A DNA stretch of 64,000 bases from Amycolatopsis suaedae (lineage in GTDB: Bacteria > Actinomycetota > Actinomycetes > Mycobacteriales > Pseudonocardiaceae), in NCBI RefSeq assembly GCF_004214935.1, contig NZ_SFCC01000006.1:248001-312000 (forward strand). The letters are read 5' to 3'. The notes beneath the pieces were generated by a model. It did not search any database, was not told the DNA's origin, and was given only the letters and a program-made list of their open reading frames with translations. How positions within the stretch are numbered: the first letter of the stretch is position 1; the number at the start of each line of letters is the position of its first letter. The position numbers and the translations under genes were made by a program. Below, one piece after another: positions 1-8,868 of this stretch.

Positions 1-213
1 CCGCTGCAGCTGGCCGACTCGCAGCTGGTGCGGCTGAAGCGGTTGTACCCCAAGGCGTTGTACAAGGCGGTCACGCACACGGTCTCGGTGCCGCGGCCGA
101 CCGAGGGCGGCGCGGGCGGGCGGATCGGCGCGCCGCAGCTCCGGGACGACGCGCTGCTGGACTGGTGCACGTCGCTGCTGCGTTCGCTGACCAAGCAGCC
201 CGCTGCCGTTTGA
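1..213 (+). CDS. mfd: Transcription-repair coupling factor Mfd, C-terminal end (partial)
   Basis: The window opens inside an open frame whose last 70 residues read as the C-terminal domain of Mfd, with the family-typical stretch LVRLKRLYPKALYKA. Mfd is a cytoplasmic DNA translocase that removes stalled RNA polymerase and recruits UvrA. Only the regulatory D7 end is visible, so helicase motifs cannot be checked. The downstream order (mazG, LpqU-like, eno, ftsB-like, DUF501, ppx) matches the mycobacterial mfd neighbourhood, which supports the call. The stop TGA is followed after 31 bp by the lipoprotein gene. Confidence 0.85.
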   Translation, partial: PLQLADSQLVRLKRLYPKALYKAVTHTVSVPRPTEGGAGGRIGAPQLRDDALLDWCTSLLRSLTKQPAAV

Positions 214-244
214 CCGTGCCGTCCGCTGTGAGAGGGTATGCGCT

Positions 245-1207
245 GTGATGCGGATCATGGGGCGTTCCAAGGTGCTGTTGGCCGTTCTGGCGACCTCGAC
301 ACTGCTGCTGGTCGGCTGTGGTTCCGGGCCGAGCCAGGTGACGTCGGCCGCGATCGTCGGCGACCGGTCGGTCCCGCTGGCCGAGGTGCAGCAGGAGATC
401 CAGTGGCTCATCGACCACTCGCCGGAAGCCAAAGAGGCCAAGCAACAACGCAAGCTGGACCTGACCGCCCGTGAGGTGGTGGCCAACCGGATCAAGCACG
501 AGCTGATGGCCGTGGCGGCGCAGCGGATGGGTTTGCGTGCCGATCCCGCGCAGGTCGACGCCCAGATCGAGCGGTTCGGTGGCGTGGACGCCGTCGCCAC
601 GCAGATCCCGACCGAGCCCTCACGGGTCCGCGAGTTCTTCACCGACCGCGTGCTCGCCGAGCAGGTCGGCGCGCAGGCGGTGGGCAACCTCGCCGTCACC
701 GCGGTCAGCACCGTGATCACCGCCGAGGCACCCGGGTCGACGGCGAAGGACAAGGCCATCGAGCTGGGCAGGAAGGTCGCCGCCGACCCCGCCAGGGCGG
801 CGCAGCTGATCGCCGAGTCCGGCAACGAGCCCGCCAACCGCACGTGGACCCTCCCGCAGACGTTCGGCGAGGAAGCCAATGCGGAACTGGTCATCAGCCC
901 GCTGTTCGGGGCGAAGCCGGGAACGGTGCTGGTCATCCAGCCCAGCTCCCAGGCAGCGGGCTGGATGGTCGCGCTGGTGACCGACCGGCGCACCGCGCCG
1001 CTGCCCGACGCCGGGCAGGGCGTGCCGTCCCAGGCACTGTCGTTCATCGGCTGGCGTCAGCTGCAGCCGCTCGCCGAGGAACTCGGCATCCGGGTCAACC
1101 CGCGTTACGGCGTCTGGGACGAGGCCGGGATGAAGCTCGCGCCGAACACCGACGAGCTGACGGGCTTCCAGTTCCCCGCCAGGGACGTGCGACCATCGAA
1201 GCCATGA
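245..1207 (+). CDS. SurA-N-like secreted lipoprotein (putative folding factor)
   Basis: A 320-residue protein with a lipoprotein signal: a short basic N-terminus, the hydrophobic run VLLAVLATSTLLL and a lipobox ending VGC. The mature part starts with a SurA/PpiC N-terminal type helical region (GDRSVPLAEVQQEIQWLI) and has no evident rotamase domain. It is probably an extracytoplasmic chaperone anchored in the membrane. A purine-rich GAGAGGG lies 8 nt before the GTG at 245 and 11 nt before an ATG at 248; either could be used, and an ATG at 257 is a third option. The stop overlaps the mazG start (ATGA), which implies translational coupling. From memory, mycobacteria lack a lipoprotein gene at this position. 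Confidence 0.8.
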   Translation: MMRIMGRSKVLLAVLATSTLLLVGCGSGPSQVTSAAIVGDRSVPLAEVQQEIQWLIDHSPEAKEAKQQRKLDLTAREVVANRIKHELMAVAAQRMGLRADPAQVDAQIERFGGVDAVATQIPTEPSRVREFFTDRVLAEQVGAQAVGNLAVTAVSTVITAEAPGSTAKDKAIELGRKVAADPARAAQLIAESGNEPANRTWTLPQTFGEEANAELVISPLFGAKPGTVLVIQPSSQAAGWMVALVTDRRTAPLPDAGQGVPSQALSFIGWRQLQPLAEELGIRVNPRYGVWDEAGMKLAPNTDELTGFQFPARDVRPSKP

Positions 1208-2148
1208 GTGTCGTGGTCGTCGTACCGCCGGAACTGCCCGCGGTGCTGCCGGCCGCTGCGTGGCCCGCGCTGCGGGACGCCGATGCCGTCTTCGCGGCAG
1301 GTGACCTGCCCGAGGTGACCAGGGTGGCGCTGGACGCCAAGCCCGCGCCGTCCCCGGAGGAACTGGCGGGGCTGTCCCGCGTGGTGCTGGTGGCGTCCAG
1401 CCGTACCGACCCCGGTGCGGCTGCGTTGCTCGCCGCGGGTGCCGCGGTGGTCGAGACGCCCGTTCCGCCGCTGGTGGAGGCCACGGCCGTGATGGACCGG
1501 CTGCGTTCGCCGGGGGGCTGCCCGTGGGACGCGGTGCAGACGCACGACTCGCTGCGGCAGTATCTGGTCGAGGAGACCTACGAACTGCTGGACGCCATCG
1601 AGGAGGGCGACCGGGCGGCGTTGCGGGAGGAACTCGGCGACGTCCTGCTGCAGGTGCTGTTCCACGCCCGGGTCGCGGCCGAGCACGAGACCGACCCGTT
1701 CGACGTCGACGTCGTGGCCGGTGAGCTGGTGGCGAAGCTGGTCGGCAGGCACCCGCATGTGTTCGCCGACGCCGATCGGGTCGCGACGGCGACGCTGCAG
1801 GAGGAGAACTGGGAGCGGCTCAAGCAGGCCGAGAAGCGCCGCGAGTCCATTGTGGACGGTGTGGCGCTCGGGCAGCCCGCAGTGGCACTGGCGGGCAAGC
1901 TCGGCCAGCGCAGTGGCCGCGCGGGTGTGCCGCTGGATCTGTTCCCCGCCGGGGAGGACGAGGGCTCCCGGCTGTTCCGGATCGCCGCGACGGCCCGCCG
2001 GGCGGGCGTCGACCCGGAGGGTGAGCTGCGGGCCGTGGCGAAGCGGTTCGCCGCCGACGTCCGCGCGGCCGAACGAGCCGCCCGCGAGGCCGGGATCGAC
2101 CCGGCGACGCTGGAGGCCGACGGCTGGCGCCGCTTCTGGCCCGCCTGA
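1204..2148 (+). CDS. mazG: Nucleoside triphosphate pyrophosphohydrolase MazG
   Basis: A 314-residue all-alpha NTP pyrophosphohydrolase that hydrolyses (d)NTPs to NMP and pyrophosphate and cleans the nucleotide pool. The MazG fold begins near residue 95 (VMDRLRSPGGCPWD) and carries the metal-binding signature EETYE at 123-127 followed by EELGD at 142-146. A second MazG-like half follows. The first 90 residues are an actinobacterial extension without catalytic motifs. The start ATG at 1204 is chosen because it overlaps the preceding stop; the open frame runs further upstream but inside the lipoprotein gene. Its stop TGA abuts the stop of the convergent TetR gene with no gap. Confidence 0.93.
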   Translation: MSVVVVVPPELPAVLPAAAWPALRDADAVFAAGDLPEVTRVALDAKPAPSPEELAGLSRVVLVASSRTDPGAAALLAAGAAVVETPVPPLVEATAVMDRLRSPGGCPWDAVQTHDSLRQYLVEETYELLDAIEEGDRAALREELGDVLLQVLFHARVAAEHETDPFDVDVVAGELVAKLVGRHPHVFADADRVATATLQEENWERLKQAEKRRESIVDGVALGQPAVALAGKLGQRSGRAGVPLDLFPAGEDEGSRLFRIAATARRAGVDPEGELRAVAKRFAADVRAAERAAREAGIDPATLEADGWRRFWPA

Positions 2149-2718
2149 TCAGCCGGTTCTCAGCGCGTCCAGCACCAGATCGAGCAGGTGGCCGGTGCGT
2201 TCCGGCGTTCCTGACGCCGTGGTGCTGAGGTTGACGCCGAGCAGCATCGCGGTGACGTCGTCCGCGTCGACGTCGTCGCGGAGCGTGCCGGACTCGGCGC
2301 CGGCGGCCAGGATCGTGGCGATGGCGCCGGTGATGCGTTCCCGGGTGGCCGCCGTGACGATCCGTCCCGAAGCCATGGCGGCACGCAGCGTGTCCGCCAT
2401 GCCGCGTTTGGTGGCGACGAAGGCGGCGTAGCGCCCCATCCAGGCGCGGAGCGCCTCGTCCGGCGGAAGCTCGCGGAGCAGGCTGGGCACGCTTCCGGTG
2501 ACGTCGTCGAGTTCCGCCGCGTACACCGCCTCGACCAGCGCTTCCCGCGTCGGGAAATGGCGGTACAGCGTGCCGCTGCCGACGCCTGCCGCCTTGGCGA
2601 TGGCGTCGAGTGAGACCACGTCCTCGGCGGTCGCGAACGCGTTGCGGGCCACCTCGATGATCTTGTCGCGATTACGTATCGCGTCCGCTCGCGGAGCCTT
2701 CTTCGGACGGGATGCCAA
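2149..2718 (-). CDS. TetR-family transcriptional regulator
   Basis: A 189-residue regulator with an N-terminal helix-turn-helix (VSLDAIAKAAGVGSGTLYRHF) typical of TetR proteins and a helical ligand-binding C-terminus. It starts with TTG at 2718, preceded by GGAGAGG at a good distance. It is divergent from an aldo-keto reductase, and the 77-bp spacer carries two copies of a 17-bp element, so it most likely represses that reductase and itself. The inducer is unknown. Confidence 0.88.
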   Translation of the reverse strand: MASRPKKAPRADAIRNRDKIIEVARNAFATAEDVVSLDAIAKAAGVGSGTLYRHFPTREALVEAVYAAELDDVTGSVPSLLRELPPDEALRAWMGRYAAFVATKRGMADTLRAAMASGRIVTAATRERITGAIATILAAGAESGTLRDDVDADDVTAMLLGVNLSTTASGTPERTGHLLDLVLDALRTG

Positions 2719-2762
2719 AACGGGGACCTCTCCGGTACGCTGATGAAACGGGGAACTCTCCG
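2718..2762. promoter_or_regulatory. Twin operator repeats between tetR and the aldo-keto reductase
   Basis: Two 17-bp direct copies, AAACGGGGACCTCTCCG at 2718-2734 and AAACGGGGAACTCTCCG at 2746-2762, differ at one base and are 28 bp apart. Each contains an imperfect palindrome (CGGGGA..TCTCCG). They precede a TTATCTTATC stretch that could be the -10 region of the reductase, and the first copy overlaps the ribosome-binding site of the TetR gene. This is the layout of a TetR operator pair. Confidence 0.6.
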
Positions 2763-2795
2763 CTTATCTTATCGGCTCACGCGGAAGGCCATCGG

Positions 2796-3701
2796 ATGAC
2801 CACGAACACCACTCCGGCACGGACCGCGACGCTGGCCGGGCGTCAGGTCGCCCGCGTCGGTTACGGCGCGATGCAGCTGGAACGGCTGCACGGCGACCGG
2901 GACGCGGCGATCGCCCTGCTGCGGCACGCGGTCGACCTCGGCGTCGACCACGTCGACACCGCGCAGTTCTACGGCAACGGCTTCGTCAACGGGCTTATCC
3001 GGGACGCCTTCGCGCCCGGCGAGGTCATGGTGGTCAGCAAGGTCGGTGCCACTCCCGACCCCGGCGGTGACCTTCCGCTGCGGCCCGCGCAGCGGCCGGA
3101 GGAACTGCGGGCGAGCGTCGAGGACAACCTCGAATCGCTTGGCGTCGACCAGATCCCGGTGGTGAACCTGCGCAGGCTGGACACCGGGCCCGGCCTGCGT
3201 GCGTCCGGCGACCAGGTGGTCGACCTCGACGACCAGCTCGCCGTCCTGACCGAACTGCGCGATCAGGGGAAGATCGGCGCGATCGGGCTGAGCTGCGTGA
3301 CCGAGGAAGGGCTGCGGCGTGCGCTGCCCGCGGGGATCGTCTGCGTGCAGAACGCCTACAGCCTGGTGGCGCGTGACGACGAGCCGCTGCTCCGGCTGTG
3401 TGCCGAGCGTGGGATCGCCTGGGTGCCGTTCTTCCCGCTGGGTGGCGCGTTTCCGGGCCTGCCGAAGGTCGCCGAGGAACCCGCGGTCGTCGCCGCCGCG
3501 CGGGCGCTCGGCCGTACCCCGGCGCAGGTCGGCCTGGCATGGCTGCTGCACCACTCGCCGAACGTGCTGCTGATCCCGGGCACCGCCGACCGCGCGCACC
3601 TGGCGGCGAACGTCGCCGCCGGTTCGCTGGAACTCGACGACGCCACCATGACCGCGCTGAACGCCGTCGAATCGCGGTCGATGGACGTCAGCCTGGGTTG
3701 A
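2796..3701 (+). CDS. Aldo/keto reductase
   Basis: A 301-residue NADPH-dependent (beta/alpha)8 oxidoreductase. The usual tetrad positions show Asp and Tyr in HVDTAQFYGNG and Lys in VVSKVG. The segment where the catalytic His normally sits reads VVNLRRLD, so His seems replaced by Arg. A C-terminal cofactor region (LLIPGTADRAHLAANV) is present. The ATG at 2796 is preceded by GGAAGG. It is divergently arranged with a TetR regulator and probably controlled by it. Substrate unknown. Confidence 0.88.
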   Translation: MTTNTTPARTATLAGRQVARVGYGAMQLERLHGDRDAAIALLRHAVDLGVDHVDTAQFYGNGFVNGLIRDAFAPGEVMVVSKVGATPDPGGDLPLRPAQRPEELRASVEDNLESLGVDQIPVVNLRRLDTGPGLRASGDQVVDLDDQLAVLTELRDQGKIGAIGLSCVTEEGLRRALPAGIVCVQNAYSLVARDDEPLLRLCAERGIAWVPFFPLGGAFPGLPKVAEEPAVVAAARALGRTPAQVGLAWLLHHSPNVLLIPGTADRAHLAANVAAGSLELDDATMTALNAVESRSMDVSLG

Positions 3702-3724
3702 GCGGGGGCTGTGTTCACGGCCTG

Positions 3725-3730
3725 TAACCT
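3725..3730 (+). promoter_or_regulatory. -10 hexamer of the lpqU-like gene (leaderless)
   Basis: TAACCT lies exactly 6 nt before the GTG start at 3737, with no Shine-Dalgarno, so transcription probably starts at the start codon. Confidence 0.5.
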
Positions 3731-3736
3731 GAACGG

Positions 3737-4591
3737 GTGGTCGACCCCGTCTCGTCCTCGACGACCGAGCAGCTGCCGCGCCCGGACGCGCCGGATCGTC
3801 GGCGGATGCCGCCGCGGCTGGTCCGCAGGCTGGCGCTGACGCTCGGGCTGATCCTGGCCGGGGTACTCCTGATCGTCACGATCGGTATCGACCGCGAGGA
3901 GCCTGAACCGTCCGGGCCGCCGCCGTTCGTCGTCGAGGAACTCAAGCCGCCGCCGGGTGCGACCGCGCCGCGGGCGGGTCTGCCCGCACCCGAGGACCGG
4001 CCGAACGCCTCCGACATCGCCGCGCTCGACGCCTGGTCCAAGAAGGTGGCCGGGGTGACCCAGGTGTCCGCTCGCGCGCTCGTCGCGTACGGCCGGGCCG
4101 AGATGTGGCTGCGTTCGGAACGTCCGGAGTGCCGCATCACCTGGGTGACGGTGGCCGGCATCGCGCGGGTCGAGTCGCAGCACGGTGGTTTCGGCGGCGC
4201 GCAGGTCGGCGTCGACGGCAAGGTCACCAAGCCGATCATCGGGGTACCGCTGAACGGCTCGCCCGGCGTGAAGGCCATTCCCGACACCGACGGCGGCAGG
4301 CTCGACGGCGACACCCAGTGGGACAGGGCCGTCGGGCCGTTTCAGTTCCTGCCCGGCACCTGGCAGCGTTACGCCACCCGTGCGGCGAGCGACGGCGCGG
4401 TGGCGGATCCGCAGAACATCGACGACGCCGCGGTCACCGCCGCCCGTTACCTGTGCGCCAGCGGCGGCGACCTCGGCACGCCGGAGGGCTGGTGGAAGGC
4501 GGTGCTCACGTACAACCAGTCCGTCGCCTACGGCCAGGACGTCTTCAGCGGCGCCGACGCCTACGCGGCCGCCACCGCGAACCTGCGCTAG
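3737..4591 (+). CDS. LpqU-type lytic transglycosylase
   Basis: A 284-residue membrane-anchored murein hydrolase. A basic N-terminus is followed by one membrane segment (about residues 32-51), a Pro-rich linker and an SLT-type lysozyme fold. The catalytic Glu is at about 146 in RVESQHG, and the family-typical DRAVGPFQFLPGTW follows. It should cleave the MurNAc-GlcNAc bond at the outer face of the membrane. Its place between mazG and eno matches LpqU of mycobacteria, but here the anchor is a membrane helix rather than a lipobox. The GTG start has a TANNNT element 6 nt upstream and no Shine-Dalgarno. Confidence 0.9.
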   Translation: MVDPVSSSTTEQLPRPDAPDRRRMPPRLVRRLALTLGLILAGVLLIVTIGIDREEPEPSGPPPFVVEELKPPPGATAPRAGLPAPEDRPNASDIAALDAWSKKVAGVTQVSARALVAYGRAEMWLRSERPECRITWVTVAGIARVESQHGGFGGAQVGVDGKVTKPIIGVPLNGSPGVKAIPDTDGGRLDGDTQWDRAVGPFQFLPGTWQRYATRAASDGAVADPQNIDDAAVTAARYLCASGGDLGTPEGWWKAVLTYNQSVAYGQDVFSGADAYAAATANLR

Positions 4592-4602
4592 CGGCGAACC
4601 TC

Positions 4603-4619
4603 GTGAAGGCCCCCTTCAC
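4603..4619 (+). terminator. Short hairpin terminator after the transglycosylase gene
   Basis: GTGAAGG-CCC-CCTTCAC forms a perfect 7-bp stem with a 3-nt loop 11 bp after the stop codon. There is no U-tract, as is usual in high-G+C actinobacteria. Confidence 0.5.
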
Positions 4620-4667
4620 CACGTCACACGTAAGGGCTCCGGCAAAGTCTCGTCGCGGCAGGTGGCT

Positions 4668-4752
4668 GGTCTCGAGCGTGGAACTCGCGTGCCGGAACGC
4701 AGAATTCGCGTGCGTGAGGGTAGAACTCACGATGTGGACGCCGGTTCTCACG
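4668..4752 (-). repeat. 21-bp tandem repeat array, four reverse units
   Basis: Four degenerate units of 21-22 bp (4668-4689, 4690-4710, 4711-4731, 4732-4752). Read on the minus strand, the first is CGCGAGTTCCACGCTCGAG and the others are variants. They form the left, inverted arm of a repeat-filled spacer between convergent genes. The flank carries GCAAAGTC, the reverse complement of the GACTTTGC that ends the right arm. Confidence 0.7.
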
Positions 4753-4785
4753 TGGTGCCGGTCGCCCGCGTGAAGGGGCCGTTCG

Positions 4786-4851
4786 CGCGAGTCCTCCGTT
4801 CCCGACCCGCGAGTCGACCGTTGCGGACCCGCGAGTTGCACGTTCCCGCCC
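4786..4851 (+). repeat. 22-bp tandem repeat array, three forward units
   Basis: Three units beginning CGCGAGT at 4786, 4808 and 4830 with an exact 22-bp period. They belong to the same family as the flanking arrays but diverge in the second half (for example CGCGAGTTGCACGTTCCC). Confidence 0.65.
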
Positions 4852-4930
4852 ACCTGGTCCCACTGCCCGGGACACCGATTCCAGATCGGGGGACGAACCC
4901 GTCTTCGCCTCGTCGAGCGGGGCCACTCGC

Positions 4931-5015
4931 CGCGAGTCCCACCGTCGTGCACGCGAGTTCCACGCTCCAGCACGCGAACTCCACGCTCCCGCGCCCTGCG
5001 GACTCCGACTTTGCC
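4931..5015 (+). repeat. 21-bp repeat array, right arm, also found at 17.0 kb
   Basis: Units start at 4931, 4952 and 4973 (CGCGAGTCCCACC, CGCGAGTTCCACG, CGCGAACTCCACG), followed by GACTTTGCC. The first 62 bp differ by a single base from 16995-17056, so this is a dispersed repeat. The spacer 4592-5058 has no convincing gene; open frames in it are products of the repeats. Confidence 0.75.
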
Positions 5016-5058
5016 GGGTGACCGGGTCACGGCATCAGGCGTCACCAGATCTGACGGG

Positions 5059-5454
5059 TCAGGAGTCCTTCAGCGCGATCCGGGCGGCGACCTCGCCGAT
5101 CGCCTCCTGGTACTCCGGCACCGGATTCATCGCCGCCGCCATCCGCAGCTGGGCCAGCGCCTCGACGAGCCTGCCCAGCCGTTGCAGCGTCCTGCCGAGC
5201 ACGAACCGCGCGTAGTGATCGGCCGGGTCCAGCTCCAGCACCCTGGTCAGTGCCCGCTCGGCCCGCCGCAGCTGCGCGGAGTGGAAGTACGCGCGGCCGG
5301 CCAGCAGTTGCACGCTCGGTTTGTCCGGTTCGGCGTCCAGGACGGGTTCGAGCACCTTGAGCGCGTCGAGCGGGCGGCGGCTTTCCACCAGAGCCTCGGC
5401 CCGGCGAAACGCCGCGAACCGGGCTTCGCCGGAGTCTGCGTCCTGATCACCCAT
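5059..5454 (-). CDS. Tetratricopeptide-repeat protein
   Basis: A 131-residue cytoplasmic protein made almost entirely of TPR helices (AGRAYFHSAQLRRAERALTR and FVLGRTLQRLGRLVEALAQL), so probably an adaptor. No signal or membrane segment. A TAACGT hexamer lies 9 nt before the ATG, so the leader is very short or absent. The 242-bp spacer to the divergent glyoxalase gene shows no other gene. Confidence 0.8.
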   Translation of the reverse strand: MGDQDADSGEARFAAFRRAEALVESRRPLDALKVLEPVLDAEPDKPSVQLLAGRAYFHSAQLRRAERALTRVLELDPADHYARFVLGRTLQRLGRLVEALAQLRMAAAMNPVPEYQEAIGEVAARIALKDS

Positions 5455-5696
5455 GGTCCCTCGACGTTACCCCCGTACCGGCCTCCCGTCGAAGCGGCTA
5501 ACAAGGTGGACGCCGGTCACGATCAAGTAGCGACGTCGCCACTCGGCCGGGGCTTGAGTGACCGCGGATCCGTTTGATCGCCTCGAATGACGGTCGAGCG
5601 CCAGCCACGAGGCTCCGCGGGTGCCGACCGACTCGAACTGCGTTTGACAGGGGTGCGCCGCACGTCACGTTCGCCGACGTGGTGGACTTGCCCGCC

Positions 5697-6155
5697 ATGA
5701 GCGACGAGCAAGCCAGGGGCGTGGGGTACCTCGGCCTAGCCCCGTACCTCTACTACGCGGACGCCACCGAGGCACTGGAGTGGCTCGGCCGGGTCTTCGG
5801 CTTCACCGAGCAGGTCCGGTTCGTCGACGAGGGTGGCGGTGTGTTCCAGGCCACGATGCTGGCCGGCGACGCCGAGATCGTCCTGACGAGCACGGGCGGT
5901 GACTACTGGGCCGCGAAGGGTGTCGACGGTCCGGTCGGGCAGCTCAACATCGTCTACGTCGACGACGTGGACGCCCAGTACGAGCGGGTGTGCGAGCAGC
6001 TCGGCGACACCGACATCCCGGCCCCGCAGGACCAGCCCTACGGCGCGCGGGTGTTCACGGTGTCCGACCTCGGCGGCAACAGCTGGTCTTTCTGGCAGCG
6101 TTTCTCCGATACGGTCGAGCTGCCGGCCGGCTGGCAAGAGGTGCGCGCGGAGTAG
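5697..6155 (+). CDS. Glyoxalase/bleomycin-resistance fold (VOC) protein
   Basis: A 152-residue protein with the paired beta-alpha-beta-beta-beta modules of the VOC superfamily: an N-terminal half with APYLYYADATEALEWLGRVF and a C-terminal half ending VSDLGGNSWSFWQ, where metal-binding residues or a substrate pocket sit. Related proteins are dioxygenases, isomerases or drug binders; the substrate cannot be told. ATG at 5697 is chosen because the fold starts there, although the frame is open to 5574. It lies just upstream of eno on the same strand. Confidence 0.75.
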   Translation: MSDEQARGVGYLGLAPYLYYADATEALEWLGRVFGFTEQVRFVDEGGGVFQATMLAGDAEIVLTSTGGDYWAAKGVDGPVGQLNIVYVDDVDAQYERVCEQLGDTDIPAPQDQPYGARVFTVSDLGGNSWSFWQRFSDTVELPAGWQEVRAE

Positions 6156-6244
6156 CGACGCCTCGCGCGTGCCTCCGACCGGTGATCATGCCCTGCGACT
6201 ACGCTGGGCTCCGACGTCGTTCGCACAACCGGGTGAGGGAGTAA

Positions 6245-7534
<1,290 letters not shown>

Positions 7535-7540
7535 GTTCCG

Positions 7541-8062
7541 ATGGCTGAGCGGGGCAGGAGTCGCGGTCGCGGGCGCGGACGTGCGGGCAGCACGTCCGCG
7601 CGCAGGCCCGAGCGGGAGCGCGCACGCAGGGAAGGCCGGCGTGCGCGGCTGCGGCGCGGGCTCAGTGCGAAGCGTGCCTCCGGCGCCGCGAAGGTCCTCG
7701 GACTGTCCACGACGCGGCGGGCCGCGGTGGTGGCGATCGTGGTCTGCGCGCTCGCCTTCACCATCGCGGTTCCACTGCGGACGTACCTGACCCAGCAGTC
7801 CGAGGTGGCCTCGCAGGAACAGCAGCAGGCCCAGCTGCGCGAGCGCGTCGCGCAGCTGGAGGAGCGGCAGGCCGAGCTGGCCGACCCGGCGCAGGTGCAG
7901 GCCGAGGCCCGCAGGCGGCTGCGGTACGTCATGCCCGGCGAGACCCCGTACATGGTGCAGCTGCCCGAGGACAAGCAGAAGGCGCAGCAGCCGCCGGCCG
8001 AGCAGAAGCCCGAGCAGCCGGGACCCTGGTACGAGAAGTTGTGGAAGCAGGTCACCGGGTAG
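7541..8062 (+). CDS. FtsB/DivIC-like septum formation protein
   Basis: A 173-residue bitopic protein with a strongly basic Arg-rich cytoplasmic tail (1-60), one membrane helix (about 61-79) and a short extracytoplasmic coiled coil (about 86-125, EQQQAQLRERVAQLEERQ). It ends in a Pro/Gln/Lys-rich tail. This is the DivIC/FtsB architecture, a partner of FtsQ-FtsL in the divisome. It starts 6 bp after eno, the conserved actinobacterial arrangement (Rv1024 in M. tuberculosis from memory). Confidence 0.9.
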   Translation: MAERGRSRGRGRGRAGSTSARRPERERARREGRRARLRRGLSAKRASGAAKVLGLSTTRRAAVVAIVVCALAFTIAVPLRTYLTQQSEVASQEQQQAQLRERVAQLEERQAELADPAQVQAEARRRLRYVMPGETPYMVQLPEDKQKAQQPPAEQKPEQPGPWYEKLWKQVTG

Positions 8063-8065
8063 TTT

Positions 8066-8572
8066 GTGACGGTGAGCAAGCTGGAGTTCGAACCGGTCAC
8101 CGAGGCGGACAGGGCGGTGATCGCCGAGCAGCTCGGCAGGCCGCCCCGCGCGCTGCGGGCGGTGGCCGCGCGGTGCCCGAGCGGTCATCCGTCGGTGGTG
8201 CAGACCAGTCCGCGCCTGGAGAACGGCACCCCTTTTCCCACGCTGTACTACCTGACCTGCCCGAGGCTGAACTCCTTGGTGGGCAGGCTGGAGGCATCCG
8301 GCCTCATGCGCGAGATGACCGAGCGGCTGGCCGAGGATCCCGAACTGGCCGCGGCGTATCAGCGTGCCCACGAGTCCTACCTGGCCCAGCGCGACGCCAT
8401 CGAACCGCTCGGCCACCAGGTGACCGCGGGCGGGATGCCGGGCAGGGTCAAGTGCCTGCACGTACACCTCGCGCACACGCTCGCGTGCGGGCCCGGCGTG
8501 AACCCGTTCGGCGACGAAACCCTGGAACTGCTGCGCTCGCAGGAGGGCTGGCCGTCCGGCGACTGCGCGTGA
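8066..8572 (+). CDS. DUF501 family protein
   Basis: A 168-residue protein of the DUF501 family, recognised by the Cys-containing N-terminal half (RCPSGHPSV...PTLYYLTCPRLNSL) and the C-terminal part with VKCLHVHLAHTLACG. The conserved Cys and His residues suggest metal binding, but no activity is established. It starts with GTG 3 bp after the ftsB-like stop and shares the eno operon. The order matches mycobacteria (Rv1025). Confidence 0.9.
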   Translation: MTVSKLEFEPVTEADRAVIAEQLGRPPRALRAVAARCPSGHPSVVQTSPRLENGTPFPTLYYLTCPRLNSLVGRLEASGLMREMTERLAEDPELAAAYQRAHESYLAQRDAIEPLGHQVTAGGMPGRVKCLHVHLAHTLACGPGVNPFGDETLELLRSQEGWPSGDCA

Positions 8573-8597
8573 ACGGCAGGATTCCGGTTCCTGGCTT

Positions 8598-8616
8598 GCC
8601 GAACGGCCCGTTCGGC
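8598..8616 (+). terminator. Hairpin terminator of the eno operon
   Basis: GCCGAACGG-C-CCGTTCGGC is a perfect 9-bp inverted repeat 25 bp after the DUF501 stop. The remaining 250 bp up to 8868 holds no gene; it should contain the promoter and leader of the next transglycosylase. Confidence 0.55.
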
Positions 8617-8868
8617 GAATTCCCGGCCCGCGATGCCGCGCCGAGGACGTAGTCTGCGGGTGCCGGGACGGCGAGACCATCGTCAGTATTGGGCCATTTG
8701 GAGTAACCCTTGTGGCGCAAGGATGAACTAGCCGTCCCCACTTGTGAAAATCCGACGGAGTTCTAGGCCATTAGGGCCGGAACGGTGTTTCCGCCGGCTT
8801 TACATCAGGCATGCTGTGGTGGCATTGCCGGGGTACGGACAGATCGCGTTCGACGTGGAGGGTGTTCG

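Noticed and set aside
4668..5015. Possible CRISPR array
   Set aside because: The units are contiguous, degenerate and partly inverted, with no unique spacers and no cas genes.
8703..8710. GTAACC as an MtrA-type site upstream of the transglycosylase
   Set aside because: Only a single half-site is present; the expected second copy at fixed spacing is missing.
8573..8868. c-di-AMP (ydaO-type) riboswitch before the transglycosylase gene
   Set aside because: Such switches often precede actinobacterial wall hydrolases, but I could not find the conserved ydaO core in this leader.
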